From an uncultured Bacteroidales bacterium (lineage in GTDB: Bacteria; Bacteroidota; Bacteroidia; Bacteroidales; UBA932): 64,000 bases of DNA. The position numbers and the translations under genes are program-made. Each line of letters starts with the position of its first letter. The stretch's first letter is position 1. This document shows positions 17,763-27,735 of the stretch, one piece after another. The notes beneath the pieces were generated by a model, which worked only from the letters and a program-made list of their open reading frames with translations, made no database searches and had not been told where the DNA came from. The DNA is taken from assembly GCA_934717185.1 (NCBI GenBank), contig CAKUYQ010000005.1, positions 51,234-115,233 on the forward strand. Reading direction: 5' to 3'.

Positions 17763-18455
17763 TTTTTATAAAATTAATATTTAACAATATGGAACATTTT
17801 ACTACTATATCTTGGGGATGCTAGAGACTGTGTAGTTAAAGGAGACTTTCTCCGTAGACTAATTTTCTATGCAACAAACACAAAAAAGCCTTAAAAAGCA
17901 ATACCTAAAATATTTTGAAGGACAAATTAGGTTGTGTGGTTACTTTGAAACTGTCATATAAGAACCAACTGCAACTACAACAAATGAGAGAATATAAAGT
18001 TCAAGGAAATTATAATTTCTTCCCGATAAAGTACTTTACTACGACTGTACCAATTTTAGATAATTGCTATAGTTTCTACAAACAAAGTTAGTGATTTACA
18101 GCGCATGATTACAGTCTTTCACGACATCCCTAAAAACGTTTGTAGAACACTGGATTTTAGCTATATTTGTCCCGTTACCGGGTTAAAGAAATGTTGGTGA
18201 CATATTTAAAAGCGTTTAGCTTTATCCCGTTTTTAGAAATTCTGGTAAAATTTCATGTGGTACGGGGATAGACGATACAAACGCTCATGTTAATCTTGTA
18301 TATATCAGTGATGTATATGGCTTGGCGTGTGGTGTCGTTTTATCTTGTACCACGGGTTTACCGGAGCCTCTAAAACAGATAATTCTAACAGCCTCACGCT
18401 ATCTTTTTATATAAACCTTTCCTATTGAGGCTGTGGGGAGCAAATCTACGATATT
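17763..18455. other. 693-bp gene-free stretch with a 55-bp repeat copy
   Basis: I see no gene here. At 18016-18070 lies a near-copy (2 mismatches in 55) of 19766-19820, beginning TTTCTTCCCGATAAAG. It marks the boundary between the metalloprotease module and the HEPN/MNT module. The rest is AT-rich without a recognisable structure. Confidence 0.6.
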
Positions 18456-18752
18456 ATGAAGAAGATTTTGTTTATTATTACATTGACGCTAATAAGTGCT
18501 GCTGCTTATTGTCAGATTGGGGTTAAAGATGGGAGGTATTATACGACTTGCACGTATGACAAGGCTTATTTGAAGTCGGATAATACAGGTGTAATAAATT
18601 TCGAGGATTTTGAAATATCTTATAATAAGGAAACAAAAAAGTATATAATCAAAGCCTTTATTGACAGGGGAACTATATATACGTTCAACCTTAAGGGCAA
18701 TAGTCGTCCTACCTTATTTGTTATAATGCATTTGCTCCTAATAGAAGAGTAA
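18456..18752 (+). CDS. small secreted protein, possibly frameshifted
   Basis: The 98-residue product starts with a clear signal peptide (MKKILFIITLTLISAAAYCQ). The mature part is short and beta-rich. The last 15 residues become hydrophobic, and the +1 frame after about base 18715 reads more naturally (CYNAFAPNRRV), so a recent frameshift or sequencing slip is possible. No family recognised. Confidence 0.45.
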   Translation: MKKILFIITLTLISAAAYCQIGVKDGRYYTTCTYDKAYLKSDNTGVINFEDFEISYNKETKKYIIKAFIDRGTIYTFNLKGNSRPTLFVIMHLLLIEE

Positions 18753-18836
18753 AAGAACCTATGCGCAGACGGGAAGTGTAGTTATGCTTGAGGATTAAGA
18801 AAGATTAACGGTCAAACGAGAACCCATCCATTGGCA

Positions 18837-19217
18837 TCATTCTTTGTTCCGATGCCGACAAGGTGGTTGTTCATCATAATCATCCAATAAACTATCAATT
18901 AAAGGCTTCAATTCAGGTATATCATACTCTATTGTATCCCAAAGGCTTTGAGGGTCAATGGTATAATATCCATGAACAAGCACATGACGCATACCCTCTA
19001 TTTGCCTCCAATTTACTTCGGAGTGCGCATTTCTATATTCCTTTGTAAGCATATAAACCGCCTCACCTATAATTTCTACAAGTTTTACAAATCCATAAAA
19101 TAGCACCGGATTATTCTGTATATCCTCAAACTTGTATTGGTCTTTATAAGTAAGCAGTTGATTTATGGCCGATTGAATGTGTTCTAATCTACCTCTATCT
19201 TTAATTCTCTCTCTCAT
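18837..19217 (-). CDS. hepT: HEPN domain toxin (HepT/DUF86-like)
   Basis: The 126-residue alpha-helical protein has the HEPN RNase motif Rx4HxY at R77, H82 and Y84 (in MRHVLVHGYY). In HepT/MntA systems the toxin cleaves RNA and is silenced by adenylylation of this Tyr. It follows the nucleotidyltransferase gene with a 17-bp overlap. Confidence 0.85.
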   Translation of the reverse strand: MRERIKDRGRLEHIQSAINQLLTYKDQYKFEDIQNNPVLFYGFVKLVEIIGEAVYMLTKEYRNAHSEVNWRQIEGMRHVLVHGYYTIDPQSLWDTIEYDIPELKPLIDSLLDDYDEQPPCRHRNKE

Positions 19218-19512
19218 AAATCAAGAATTTATCCTTATTAGCTGTATTTTCAGCAAAAGGAAGTAATCTTCCTCTCTCAACAATATCAACGTTACGATGT
19301 AAAATATCCTCAAGACCTATCATTATACCCGAAATAGTCATTAGTGTAATTCTTGTATTATCACGGTCATATTCCACAAGTATGTCCACATCACTGGTGG
19401 GCGTCTCTTCTCCTCTTGAACAAGAACCAAAGAGCCATGCCTTTTTAATAGGTTGTTTTTGAAAAAACTGCTGTATCTTAGGAAGCATATTTTTCACATT
19501 ATTGCTAATCAT
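19201..19512 (-). CDS. mntA: MNT nucleotidyltransferase antitoxin
   Basis: The 103-residue protein has the minimal nucleotidyltransferase signature GSCSRG (29-34) with SDVDILVEY (40-48), the metal-binding Asp pair. It should adenylylate the HEPN toxin encoded next to it. The gene pair sits in a repeat-bounded accessory module. Confidence 0.87.
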   Translation of the reverse strand: MISNNVKNMLPKIQQFFQKQPIKKAWLFGSCSRGEETPTSDVDILVEYDRDNTRITLMTISGIMIGLEDILHRNVDIVERGRLLPFAENTANKDKFLIYEREN

Positions 19513-19650
19513 ACTTTTATTACTATAAGTTTATCGCAAGTTTAAATATTTATTTTGATATAGCAAAGTTTTAAATATAAAAGTTACACAAAAAACTTCA
19601 AAAAAAAAGAATTGATGACCTCATATTAGCACAAAGTTCAAAAGATAATC

Positions 19651-19700
19651 AAGGACAAAATATGCCACCACAGATAGCTGTAGCGGCATATTTTGTCCTT
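19651..19700 (+). terminator. strong hairpin without an upstream gene
   Basis: AAGGACAAAATATGCC (19651-19666) and GGCATATTTTGTCCTT (19685-19700) form a perfect 16-bp stem followed by TTTTC. No rightward gene precedes it for almost 900 bp, so it may be the leftover terminator of a lost gene. Confidence 0.6.
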
Positions 19701-19729
19701 TTTCTACCATCCCAAGTGTCAAAGATGGG

Positions 19730-19820
19730 ATTAATTTGCAATGTAGGCTTAGTTTGTTCTATATTTTTCTTCCCGACAAAGTACTTTACTACGACTGTAA
19801 CAATTTTAGATAATTGCTAT
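19730..19820 (+). repeat. 91-bp composite repeat (complete form)
   Basis: The first 54 bp recur at 15647-15700 and the last 55 bp recur at 18016-18070; the two halves overlap at TTTCTTCCCGACAAAGTA. This copy looks like the intact ancestral sequence and the others like its split halves. Confidence 0.8.
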
Positions 19821-19896
19821 TGCATTGATGTGAAATTCGCTAATATTGCGAATTTTACAATAATATGTTACCTTTGCGTGATCAAAGGACAGATGC

Positions 19897-20217
19897 ATGA
19901 ATGTAGAATTTGAAAATGAATATTTAGCTGAGCTTTATGAGAGAGGAAAGACTGATGATAAAAAACATCGTTTCCAGCCTCAAATAGTCAATGGTTATTT
20001 GAAATGTGTCAAAGCTCTATTAAATGTTTATAGAATTGAAGATTTATATCAGTATAGGTCTTTGAATTATGTAAAGTTGAAAGGTGATAAAAAAGGACTT
20101 TCTTCTTTACGCATTAATGACCAATACAGGCTTGAATTTCGGGAAATAGCTAATGCAAGTAATCAAGCAATCATAGAGATATGTTCTTTGGTAGATATTA
20201 CGAAGCATTACAAATAG
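19897..20217 (+). CDS. higB: HigB-like toxin (RelE/ParE superfamily)
   Basis: The 106-residue protein has the HigB pattern: LRSLNYVKLKGDKKG-like central strands (here YRSLNYVKLKGDKKGLSSLRIND) followed by QYRLEFRE. Such toxins cleave mRNA at the ribosome. The antitoxin gene starts 9 bp after its stop, in toxin-first order as usual for HigBA. Confidence 0.85.
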   Translation: MNVEFENEYLAELYERGKTDDKKHRFQPQIVNGYLKCVKALLNVYRIEDLYQYRSLNYVKLKGDKKGLSSLRINDQYRLEFREIANASNQAIIEICSLVDITKHYK

Positions 20218-20225
20218 GAGGAACT

Positions 20226-20546
20226 ATGGGTATAGCAGCAAATAATTTACAATCATTCCGTCCTTATCATCCAGGAGAATTGGTAAAGGAAGAATTGGAA
20301 TGTAGAGGCATCAAGCAAAAGGAATTCGCGACGAAATTTAGTCTGTCTTATTCGGCCTTAAATGAGACGTTAAATGCAAAACGTCCAATAACAACAGAAT
20401 TTGCCTTGCTTTTAGAGGCTGCTCTGGGTATTAATGCAGATTTGCTTGTAAGACTGCAAACGGATTACAATATACAGGTAGCACGAAAGAATAACTCCTT
20501 GTGTGAAAAGCTAAACAATATAAAGAAAATAGCTGCTGTGTTTTAA
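20226..20546 (+). CDS. higA: HigA-like HTH antitoxin
   Basis: I chose the ATG at 20226 (MGIAANNLQSF) because it follows the higB stop by 9 bp. The 106-residue protein has the HigA signature HPGELVKEELECRGIKQKEFA and a HTH domain with SALNETLNAKRPIT. Its stop codon coincides with the first bases of the left island repeat, so the island begins immediately after this gene. Confidence 0.87.
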   Translation: MGIAANNLQSFRPYHPGELVKEELECRGIKQKEFATKFSLSYSALNETLNAKRPITTEFALLLEAALGINADLLVRLQTDYNIQVARKNNSLCEKLNNIKKIAAVF

Positions 20547-20659
20547 GTAATCTTAAAAAAGCGACGGACAATTGAATTTGACCGCCGCTTATAGGGTAAA
20601 TGTCTATATAATCTTAGAACATTGCAAAAAGTTCATCGTTTGTGTAGGCATCTGCACCG
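20545..20659 (+). repeat. left island-boundary direct repeat (115 bp)
   Basis: This segment matches 39094-39208 at 111 of 115 positions in the same orientation. It contains the transcription terminator and the last 14 codons (read on the minus strand) of the cysteine hydrolase gene, with one amino-acid change (Ile to Phe). It is a displaced gene tail and marks the left end of the inserted segment. Confidence 0.9.
20559..20590 (-). terminator. captured terminator at the island's left end
   Basis: AAGCGACGG (20559-20567) pairs with CCGCCGCTT (20582-20590) with one mismatch; on the minus strand it is followed by six Ts. It is the copy of the hydrolase terminator and now follows the island's last leftward gene (stop at 20671). 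Confidence 0.75.
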
Positions 20660-20670
20660 CGTTTAACAGG

Positions 20671-21060
20671 CTATTTCTTTTTACATTTAATCCAAATAGA
20701 GGAACCGTTCATCGTCATCTTCATTTCGGCGTTAGTTGATGAAACAAAAATAATTTCGTAGGATGCGTATAGTTGGTCATCAACATACGTATTTACCGTA
20801 TTTCCTTTCTTCGACCAGGTTCCATTTCCTGTCCCGAAATACCCGGATCCATAGTATGAACCATCTGCTTTGAAAGAAGCATATGTCGTCTTAAAAGGCC
20901 AAGATATATATGTGCCAGACTCAGATGTTTTTACGTCTGTCAACCTCCATGTGCCAACAATTTCAGACTTACTAAGACTATCATCGTCATCCTTGTTGCA
21001 TGAGGTGAAAATTAAGTGCGTTACCATAATGGTAATTAAGATGAATAAAAATTTTTTCAT
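20671..21060 (-). CDS. lipocalin-like lipoprotein
   Basis: The 129-residue product has a lipoprotein signal (LIFTSC, Cys about residue 20) followed by an Asp-rich linker (NKDDDD). A small beta-barrel-type domain begins IVGTWRLTDV, the usual opening of Bacteroidetes lipocalin-like lipoproteins. It is the leftmost island gene, separated from the helicase gene by 259 bp, and its stop is 11 bp from the left boundary repeat. A role in the defence system is not evident; it may be a passenger. Confidence 0.75.
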   Translation of the reverse strand: MKKFLFILITIMVTHLIFTSCNKDDDDSLSKSEIVGTWRLTDVKTSESGTYISWPFKTTYASFKADGSYYGSGYFGTGNGTWSKKGNTVNTYVDDQLYASYEIIFVSSTNAEMKMTMNGSSIWIKCKKK

Positions 21061-21319
21061 AAAACTTGATATTTTAGTTTAACAATTGTAATTTTCAGTT
21101 TTAGAATGTAATTATTGTCTGGGTTACGGTGTATCTTTTTAGATCGTCCGTAACAACGCCTGTAAATAATAATTCTAATAGTCCCATACTTTTTCCCTTT
21201 AGCATAAAGGGAATGATGCAAAGGTATTGTTTGATTGTGCAACCTATCTGCCTTATTTGGAAAAATTTGTTAAAAGGGCATATTATATTATTAAATTCTT
21301 ACACTCCGCTATTTATACT

Positions 21320-24300
21320 TTAGCAATTTTCAATTGTTATATCAAACTTAATATCTTTGTTACGATAGAGGTAAATCTTTGTATCGTAGGTTATTGTTTC
21401 TACTTCGAATCGTTCGCCATTTGGCTGACGGGCTATGTTCCACTCGTTGATGAAACCTCCATCCGGATAGATGGAGAGCTTCTTGTTTCCACAAGTTATT
21501 GACAATACACGCCAATGGGTGAGGGTACGCTTAGAAACAGAAACAACAGGGTGTAAATGACCATCTATGTTCTGATCATATTTGAGGTCATCTATCCATG
21601 CATTTGTAAAGTTCGTCAACCATTTGTCGCGCACTTCAGAAGATGGCAGGTTGGTGCAAATCTTGTTGGAATTGCCCTTGTCATCTCTGTAGGCTTCTAC
21701 CTTAAACTCGATGTCGAAGTTTGAACCTATTTGTTTTACTATGTGCCAGACGGTCTGTAGTGTAATCATCATACCCATGATACTCTTAAGGTGTTCGTCT
21801 TGATAGCTAATCTTCAAACTGCCACCGTTCTGCTTTGCATAGGAGATGAACTCATCAATGAGACCATTCGACTTTGTCTGGAGAATATCACCCAACTGAT
21901 ATGTGTTAATCTCCTTGAACTCATCACCGGCCAGTTTCAACAGCATAGCATATGGCTTATAAGACAAGTCTATAGACTTCGCAGAAGCAATTGGATTATC
22001 CATGCGAACAAAGAACATGGTGTCATTGCCCCATTGAGCATTCAGTTGTGCATGTTCCTTATTGCTCATGAAGTAAAGGCTACCGTCAATGTAAGCAATA
22101 GGATAGAGCCCCTTGCTTGCCCAAGGATTCTTCATCTTCATGACATCGCTACCTTTAGCCCATGCTTTTATCTCACGGCACATTGCCACAACAGGTTCCA
22201 CTATTGCAGTCTGTTCCGATTCCATCAAACAGAAAGTCGTAATCTGGCTCTTTATCACAAAACGATTCATGAACTGAGGCTGCCATCCGTTTTTTCTATC
22301 CTCATAATCCCATTCGGCATAGTCATTGTCTGCAAACAGAACCAGTTCTTGATGGGATGCAGCAAATGCCTTCTCCAAGTCGTATAATGTGGTCTGTGAT
22401 GGCGAAGTACCGGGGAATGCATCCTTGATGTTTTGAGGAACGGTATCACCCACCTCTTCCTCTTCTTCTATCCAAGCCAAAGCTGCATCTACATCTACGA
22501 ATTTGGCATATCTGAGTGTAAACTTGTCAAGGAGCATATCCTTGGATTTCTTCTCACGAGCTTCCATCAGAAGTTTCTTAGAAGCCTTGATGACATCCTT
22601 CATGACCTGAATGTTTGCCATTTGGTTAGCATAGCCGGCTCCTCCTGGGTTGCAGTCGAAAATACAGAGATGGCCGTTTGGCATGATGGCAAAATCAACG
22701 GCTCCACGTTCTTTGCCCAAAATATCCACCAATGTCTGAGTGAAGGCTATGCCCAATGTGAAGAGCAGGTTCTCCTCCTCATCACGGTTAGACATCCATT
22801 TATTCTTTCCCTTATGGCGAATACGAATCTCGCTATAGTCTGTCTGTATTGTGTCGCCAATGATCACATTGCGCTTCACCTTTGTGGCATCATGTGAACA
22901 ACCGCAAGCCTTGCGCATTTCCTTACCGGTGATGGCGAAATGGAATTTTGGCTTCTCTGGTTTGTCTTCCTTCTTTTCCGGCTTTATGTTGTTAAACTCA
23001 TACGGGAACTTCAATGGCTCATCCTTGTCTGCGACATCATCTTCCAATACAGTACGTCCACACTTAGGACAGAAGCAATACCCATACCCCTTACCTTCGT
23101 TGTAATAGAGAATCTTGGCATTGCCGGAGTCACTATTAGGGCGAACAGAGAAAAGATGAGGTTCCGTCACATTGTTTGCCCAGTCGTCTGCATCAATCAG
23201 CTGAGCACTAACTCGTGTATAGACATTACTGTCCATAATTCGGGTCTTGTCCTCATTCATATCAGGCATGAAACCAACTGGCTGAATCAGTTCCAGCCCA
23301 TAGTTATCATTTACCGTCCATTTTATCTGATTACTTAGGCTGCTATCATCGATTACCGTCTTGTCGCTATTGCGATAGATGGTCTTGTATGCCTTGTGAT
23401 TGTCATCATACATATTGGTGATTTCAATACCACGGACGATATATACCACACCATCCACCGCCACGCTGTTGCCAGGAGCATACTGAGCGATGGCATCACG
23501 CAATGAGTAGGATGGATTGGATGATGTCATAGGAGTAAAGAAGTCCTTCTTGCCATTGCTGTTCAGGTCGAGCGTGAGCACATTGACCGGCATATTGGCA
23601 TTCGGAGTGAAACGACTGGTTGCCCAGAAGTTTAACAATCTCTTATACAACACCTCTATATACTGCATCTTCAGTTTTATGCGGAATCTATCCATGATAG
23701 GTCCTTGTCCTGAGAATGCTGTCTTGTAGTCTATCAGTTTGTTGCGTAGCTCTGAATAGCAACGCTCGTTGATTTCCTGAGCATTCTTGACTACCAGATT
23801 GATTTGGTCGTCATAGACCGTACCAACCAATAGCTTCTCCAAGTCCTTTCGCACCCCCGCTTCAAGCGGTTTGGAACAGAGAATATTGAATTTCTCATAC
23901 ATTGTTCCCTCCGGATCGCCAAGCAGGTCGTTAGGGTCGGCATTACTTGAATTGTCCTTCACAAACTCTATCTTACCATTGATTACCTTTACTTCAAATG
24001 GTGTATAATAGTCTGCTACCTTTTGTGTCAGACGACCACCATTAGCACCTTCGGTAAACACGCCAAAGGCACGAACAAGGAATGAGTTTACATGACGCTG
24101 AATCACCTGTGGACTCTTTAAATCTACAGATGGCACTCTTACCGGTCGGCTGATAATCTTATCTATAGGATTACTCAAAGTTCTGAGGCCTATTACGTCT
24201 GAACCACAAAGTGTTATGCAGGCACTGCGAACCTTGTTGTTACGTCCGCTTCTACCTGCACGCTGCTTATAGTTGGCAGGTAGAGGAGGGACACTCGACA

Positions 24301-27300
24301 GCAATACTACCTCTAAGTTACCCAAGTCCACACCCATCTCCATAGTTGTAGAGCAGGCAAGGATATTTATGGTGTGATCCTTGAACTTCGACTGCAATCC
24401 ACGAGCCACACTCTTATCTACCTGTGCGGTATGCTCTTGCTGCACAAAGAGATTTGGGAAAACATGAATATCCTCCAGACGGTCTGAGAACACACCGTCT
24501 TCGCCCCAAATGCTATTGTTCCAAAGTAAAGCTCTATGCGTTTTTGCCCAAGATTCTATCGCCTTCTTGTCTCCTTCCTTTGCTGAACCCTTATAGTATG
24601 GGAAAGCCTCCCAATGTTCATGCAAATCCTCACGCAATTCTACAGGTGTAGAACCTTCCAGATATGGAGAGAAACGCTTGAAATTGTTTCCTATAGGGCG
24701 CAAGCAGACAGCATGACGGTTACCGTCTGCTTTGGTATCGCAGAGATAAACGTCATCATATAGCTTGAAGCAGAGGTCGTTCAGATTGAAACGAGGTGCA
24801 TTGTCTTTTTCATTGACAAAGTGTCCCAAGTCATCCAGTCGCTGCCCCACTTGCAATATCTTATACTCATCGCCGGTAAGTGTTTCCCAAAGAGAATCTA
24901 TCACGGCAGAAATCTCGTGGAAATACTTACACTGGGCATCATTCATGGTCAATGTGTTGTCGTCACGGGCAATCAGCGCACATAAATAACGCACAATACG
25001 GGCTGTTGATACCTTGCCCTCCTCAAGTTTCGGTTTGTTGAACGGACGACGGCGAGGTTTCTCTGTAGCAAAACGTACCGTAGAGAAGATATCTATCTTG
25101 TCATTTCCGGGAATGCGAAGATAGAAAGATTGGTTGCTTCGTACCGTATAATCGAGATAAACTTGCATCAGATTTCTCCAGTCTTCTTCTGTAATATAGT
25201 TGGCTGCGTTGTCCAGCAAATCATTGAAGTCTTCTACGGCCTTTGGCAACTTGATTTTCTTTAGTTGCGGATAGCAAGTCTCAAACAGACCTAATGTTTC
25301 AGGAGAAGCTGCTGATGCTGGACGATGTGCCAGATACATCACCATGATGCTCTGGATATACTTGTCGATGATTTCATCTGATGGAAGTCCGTCTTCCACC
25401 TCATCGCTATCGCCCGAACGTTTCACAAACACAGAAGCAAACACCGGACAGTATGGATCCTTTTTCAGAAGTTCTGCTATCTCCGTCCAAGTCATATACT
25501 TGCATGACATCTCGTCTAATTGCTTCTGAACCACCTTAGGGTCAGGCGACTGCAGATTGGTGATAGCGGGAACATACTTTGCTGCGTCTAATGGATTGGC
25601 TACAATAGCAGCAGATAGTTGTGCCAAGGCAGCCTTCTTTGTCAGACCATTTGCCTTTCTGCGACACAGTTCATGGTATATGGTACTGTTGAACCACATG
25701 CGTTCCTGTTCCAGATTCTGTTTCAAGGTAGCCTTTGCCGCTGCCTGACGGCTATCTACAAAACTGATATATTGCTGACCGTCATGTAGGACAATGCCAC
25801 CCATCTTTGAATCACCTTTATCCAACTGATTAAGGATGCTTGGAGCCATAATACGGGAGATGAAGTCGGCAGACAGGCGGAACTTCTGCAGACGGTTGTC
25901 TTCCATATTGCCATTGGCGTCGCCTTCTATATCCTGGTCTGTATTGTGGTTCTTGGTCTGTTTGGCATTGCAGTATGGACAGCATCCCTGGATATTGCCA
26001 ACAACATGCCAACTTCCTGTTTCTTTTTCATCGGCAGGAGTCAATGGTTCGAGCTTGCCTCCGGGAACCAAACGGAATTTCACGTTGCCGTCTCCTTTCA
26101 TGTTCTTTTCTTTAGAGAGTCCTAAGATGGCATACTTCTTTGTAGAGTTGTCATTATTTTCCGCCATGTCGAGGTCGAACATATCGCTGTCGTCAGTTGT
26201 GATGGCCTCGTAAGTCCAATCCTTAGTATTTACCAAAGCCAATGCCACATATTCGCCACAATGCTTGCATCGGCTGAGTTCCAGCAGAGGAGCTTCCTCT
26301 GTAGGAGCTAATGACAGAGAATCTTCACCAATCTTCTTGCCGATAACATTTTCCGTATAGATTTTGAAAGCACCATCGGCAAACTCATTCAAGCGGACAA
26401 AGAGTCCGTTGTTAGGGACACGATAGAAGTAGTGAACCTTCAATCTGCATACAGGCATCTTAAGCCCTGCTGCCTTGCAGCGGTCTTCTTCACGCTGGCA
26501 CATCTCATCGAGCCACTGCAGTTTCTGGCTGATAGATGCATTCTTAGAATATAGTTCATCTAAAGGGATATAGTCAGCCTTGAATATCTTTCTCCAACGC
26601 TCTTCGTCTTCACCCTTTGGAATTTCTGTTTCTCCGATACGCTTACCTCCAATGGCTTCCACCTGGTCTGGTCTCACACCAGTGATACCGGCGATAAACT
26701 CCTTCAGTTCCCTTTCGTCCTTCTCTTTGTCCTCGCCATTGTTGAAGGTAGCAGAAGATGTTGCGAAACGCACATTCTGTGCATCCACCTTGAAGGCAAG
26801 AAGCACACGTCTGAGAAGCATGGCAAGTTCTGCAGCACCGGCTCCTGTATAAGAGTGGGTCTCATCAATAGCAACCCAGCGAAGACTATGCTTTCCTGCA
26901 ACAATCAGCTTGGCATCGGCTCCTCTCAGCAAGATGTATTCCAGCATGGTAGGGTTGGTCAATACGATATTAGGAGGGGTGTCGCGAACACCCTTACGGG
27001 TATAGACCATGTGAGGATATTTCGAGTTCTTCAGCTCGTAACGTTCCTGCCCATCAGAATCATTCTCAACCCATTCATATTTACCCCCAGTCACCTGCTC
27101 GATACGACGGCGTATTTTCTCTGCGTCATCCGATCGGTCTGTATTCTTTGGCTCAATCTCTGGCAGGTCACCATTATATACCGTATAGGTCAGGCGAGTG
27201 CCGGTAGATGCTTCGGCAACCTTTAGAAGTTCTTCCAGACGTTCCTTCTGGTCTTCCATCAAGGCATTGAGAGGATAGAGAAAGAGAGCCTGTATTTCAT

Positions 27301-27715
27301 TCAGAAGTGCATTTTGTGAGAGGTCATGAATCAATGGCATCATAAAGCACTCTGTCTTACCAGAACCGGTACCGGTAGTCACGACAATCGACTTGGGTTT
27401 GTCGTCTGCCGTTCTTTGTCTGAGCAGTACATCCCAGCATTTATACTGATGCTCGTATGGAGCGTATGGAGAGGTCCACAGTTTGCCCACCAAAGCCTTG
27501 GCTTCCTCAGCTTTCTCAGGCGCAACCGGGATATATGAGTTCATGCATTGAACTACAGGTACGGCATTCTCGGGCGCAAAAAGATGGCCTATAAGCGTCT
27601 TCATCTGCTTGATGTACGAGCGCTGGCTGTCGTTGCTCAACTCACCGCACCACATTGCTGTGAGGACTCTTTCCACCGCTGCTCTATTGTTATTATATAG
27701 TTCAGAGAAGTTCAT
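21320..27715 (-). CDS. DruE-like giant helicase with C-terminal DUF1998
   Basis: The 2131-residue protein is a superfamily 2 helicase. Walker A is GTGSGKT (115-121), the DExH box is DETH (284-287), and motif VI is QRAGRSGR (1151-1158). A zinc-like cluster CKHCGEY...CCPYCNAK lies near residues 490-610. After residue 1550 come CFCPKCGR and CGCSHD cysteines and the DUF1998 signature NPGGAGY (1689-1695). Size and layout match DruE of Druantia; DISARM DrmB also carries DUF1998 but is smaller and lacks its own helicase core. It is the last gene of the defence set, 20 bp after the 858-residue protein. Function in Druantia is antiphage, mechanism not established to my knowledge. Confidence 0.82.
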   Translation of the reverse strand: MNFSELYNNNRAAVERVLTAMWCGELSNDSQRSYIKQMKTLIGHLFAPENAVPVVQCMNSYIPVAPEKAEEAKALVGKLWTSPYAPYEHQYKCWDVLLRQRTADDKPKSIVVTTGTGSGKTECFMMPLIHDLSQNALLNEIQALFLYPLNALMEDQKERLEELLKVAEASTGTRLTYTVYNGDLPEIEPKNTDRSDDAEKIRRRIEQVTGGKYEWVENDSDGQERYELKNSKYPHMVYTRKGVRDTPPNIVLTNPTMLEYILLRGADAKLIVAGKHSLRWVAIDETHSYTGAGAAELAMLLRRVLLAFKVDAQNVRFATSSATFNNGEDKEKDERELKEFIAGITGVRPDQVEAIGGKRIGETEIPKGEDEERWRKIFKADYIPLDELYSKNASISQKLQWLDEMCQREEDRCKAAGLKMPVCRLKVHYFYRVPNNGLFVRLNEFADGAFKIYTENVIGKKIGEDSLSLAPTEEAPLLELSRCKHCGEYVALALVNTKDWTYEAITTDDSDMFDLDMAENNDNSTKKYAILGLSKEKNMKGDGNVKFRLVPGGKLEPLTPADEKETGSWHVVGNIQGCCPYCNAKQTKNHNTDQDIEGDANGNMEDNRLQKFRLSADFISRIMAPSILNQLDKGDSKMGGIVLHDGQQYISFVDSRQAAAKATLKQNLEQERMWFNSTIYHELCRRKANGLTKKAALAQLSAAIVANPLDAAKYVPAITNLQSPDPKVVQKQLDEMSCKYMTWTEIAELLKKDPYCPVFASVFVKRSGDSDEVEDGLPSDEIIDKYIQSIMVMYLAHRPASAASPETLGLFETCYPQLKKIKLPKAVEDFNDLLDNAANYITEEDWRNLMQVYLDYTVRSNQSFYLRIPGNDKIDIFSTVRFATEKPRRRPFNKPKLEEGKVSTARIVRYLCALIARDDNTLTMNDAQCKYFHEISAVIDSLWETLTGDEYKILQVGQRLDDLGHFVNEKDNAPRFNLNDLCFKLYDDVYLCDTKADGNRHAVCLRPIGNNFKRFSPYLEGSTPVELREDLHEHWEAFPYYKGSAKEGDKKAIESWAKTHRALLWNNSIWGEDGVFSDRLEDIHVFPNLFVQQEHTAQVDKSVARGLQSKFKDHTINILACSTTMEMGVDLGNLEVVLLSSVPPLPANYKQRAGRSGRNNKVRSACITLCGSDVIGLRTLSNPIDKIISRPVRVPSVDLKSPQVIQRHVNSFLVRAFGVFTEGANGGRLTQKVADYYTPFEVKVINGKIEFVKDNSSNADPNDLLGDPEGTMYEKFNILCSKPLEAGVRKDLEKLLVGTVYDDQINLVVKNAQEINERCYSELRNKLIDYKTAFSGQGPIMDRFRIKLKMQYIEVLYKRLLNFWATSRFTPNANMPVNVLTLDLNSNGKKDFFTPMTSSNPSYSLRDAIAQYAPGNSVAVDGVVYIVRGIEITNMYDDNHKAYKTIYRNSDKTVIDDSSLSNQIKWTVNDNYGLELIQPVGFMPDMNEDKTRIMDSNVYTRVSAQLIDADDWANNVTEPHLFSVRPNSDSGNAKILYYNEGKGYGYCFCPKCGRTVLEDDVADKDEPLKFPYEFNNIKPEKKEDKPEKPKFHFAITGKEMRKACGCSHDATKVKRNVIIGDTIQTDYSEIRIRHKGKNKWMSNRDEEENLLFTLGIAFTQTLVDILGKERGAVDFAIMPNGHLCIFDCNPGGAGYANQMANIQVMKDVIKASKKLLMEAREKKSKDMLLDKFTLRYAKFVDVDAALAWIEEEEEVGDTVPQNIKDAFPGTSPSQTTLYDLEKAFAASHQELVLFADNDYAEWDYEDRKNGWQPQFMNRFVIKSQITTFCLMESEQTAIVEPVVAMCREIKAWAKGSDVMKMKNPWASKGLYPIAYIDGSLYFMSNKEHAQLNAQWGNDTMFFVRMDNPIASAKSIDLSYKPYAMLLKLAGDEFKEINTYQLGDILQTKSNGLIDEFISYAKQNGGSLKISYQDEHLKSIMGMMITLQTVWHIVKQIGSNFDIEFKVEAYRDDKGNSNKICTNLPSSEVRDKWLTNFTNAWIDDLKYDQNIDGHLHPVVSVSKRTLTHWRVLSITCGNKKLSIYPDGGFINEWNIARQPNGERFEVETITYDTKIYLYRNKDIKFDITIENC

Positions 27716-27735
27716 AATCTTGTTATATTTCTTGT

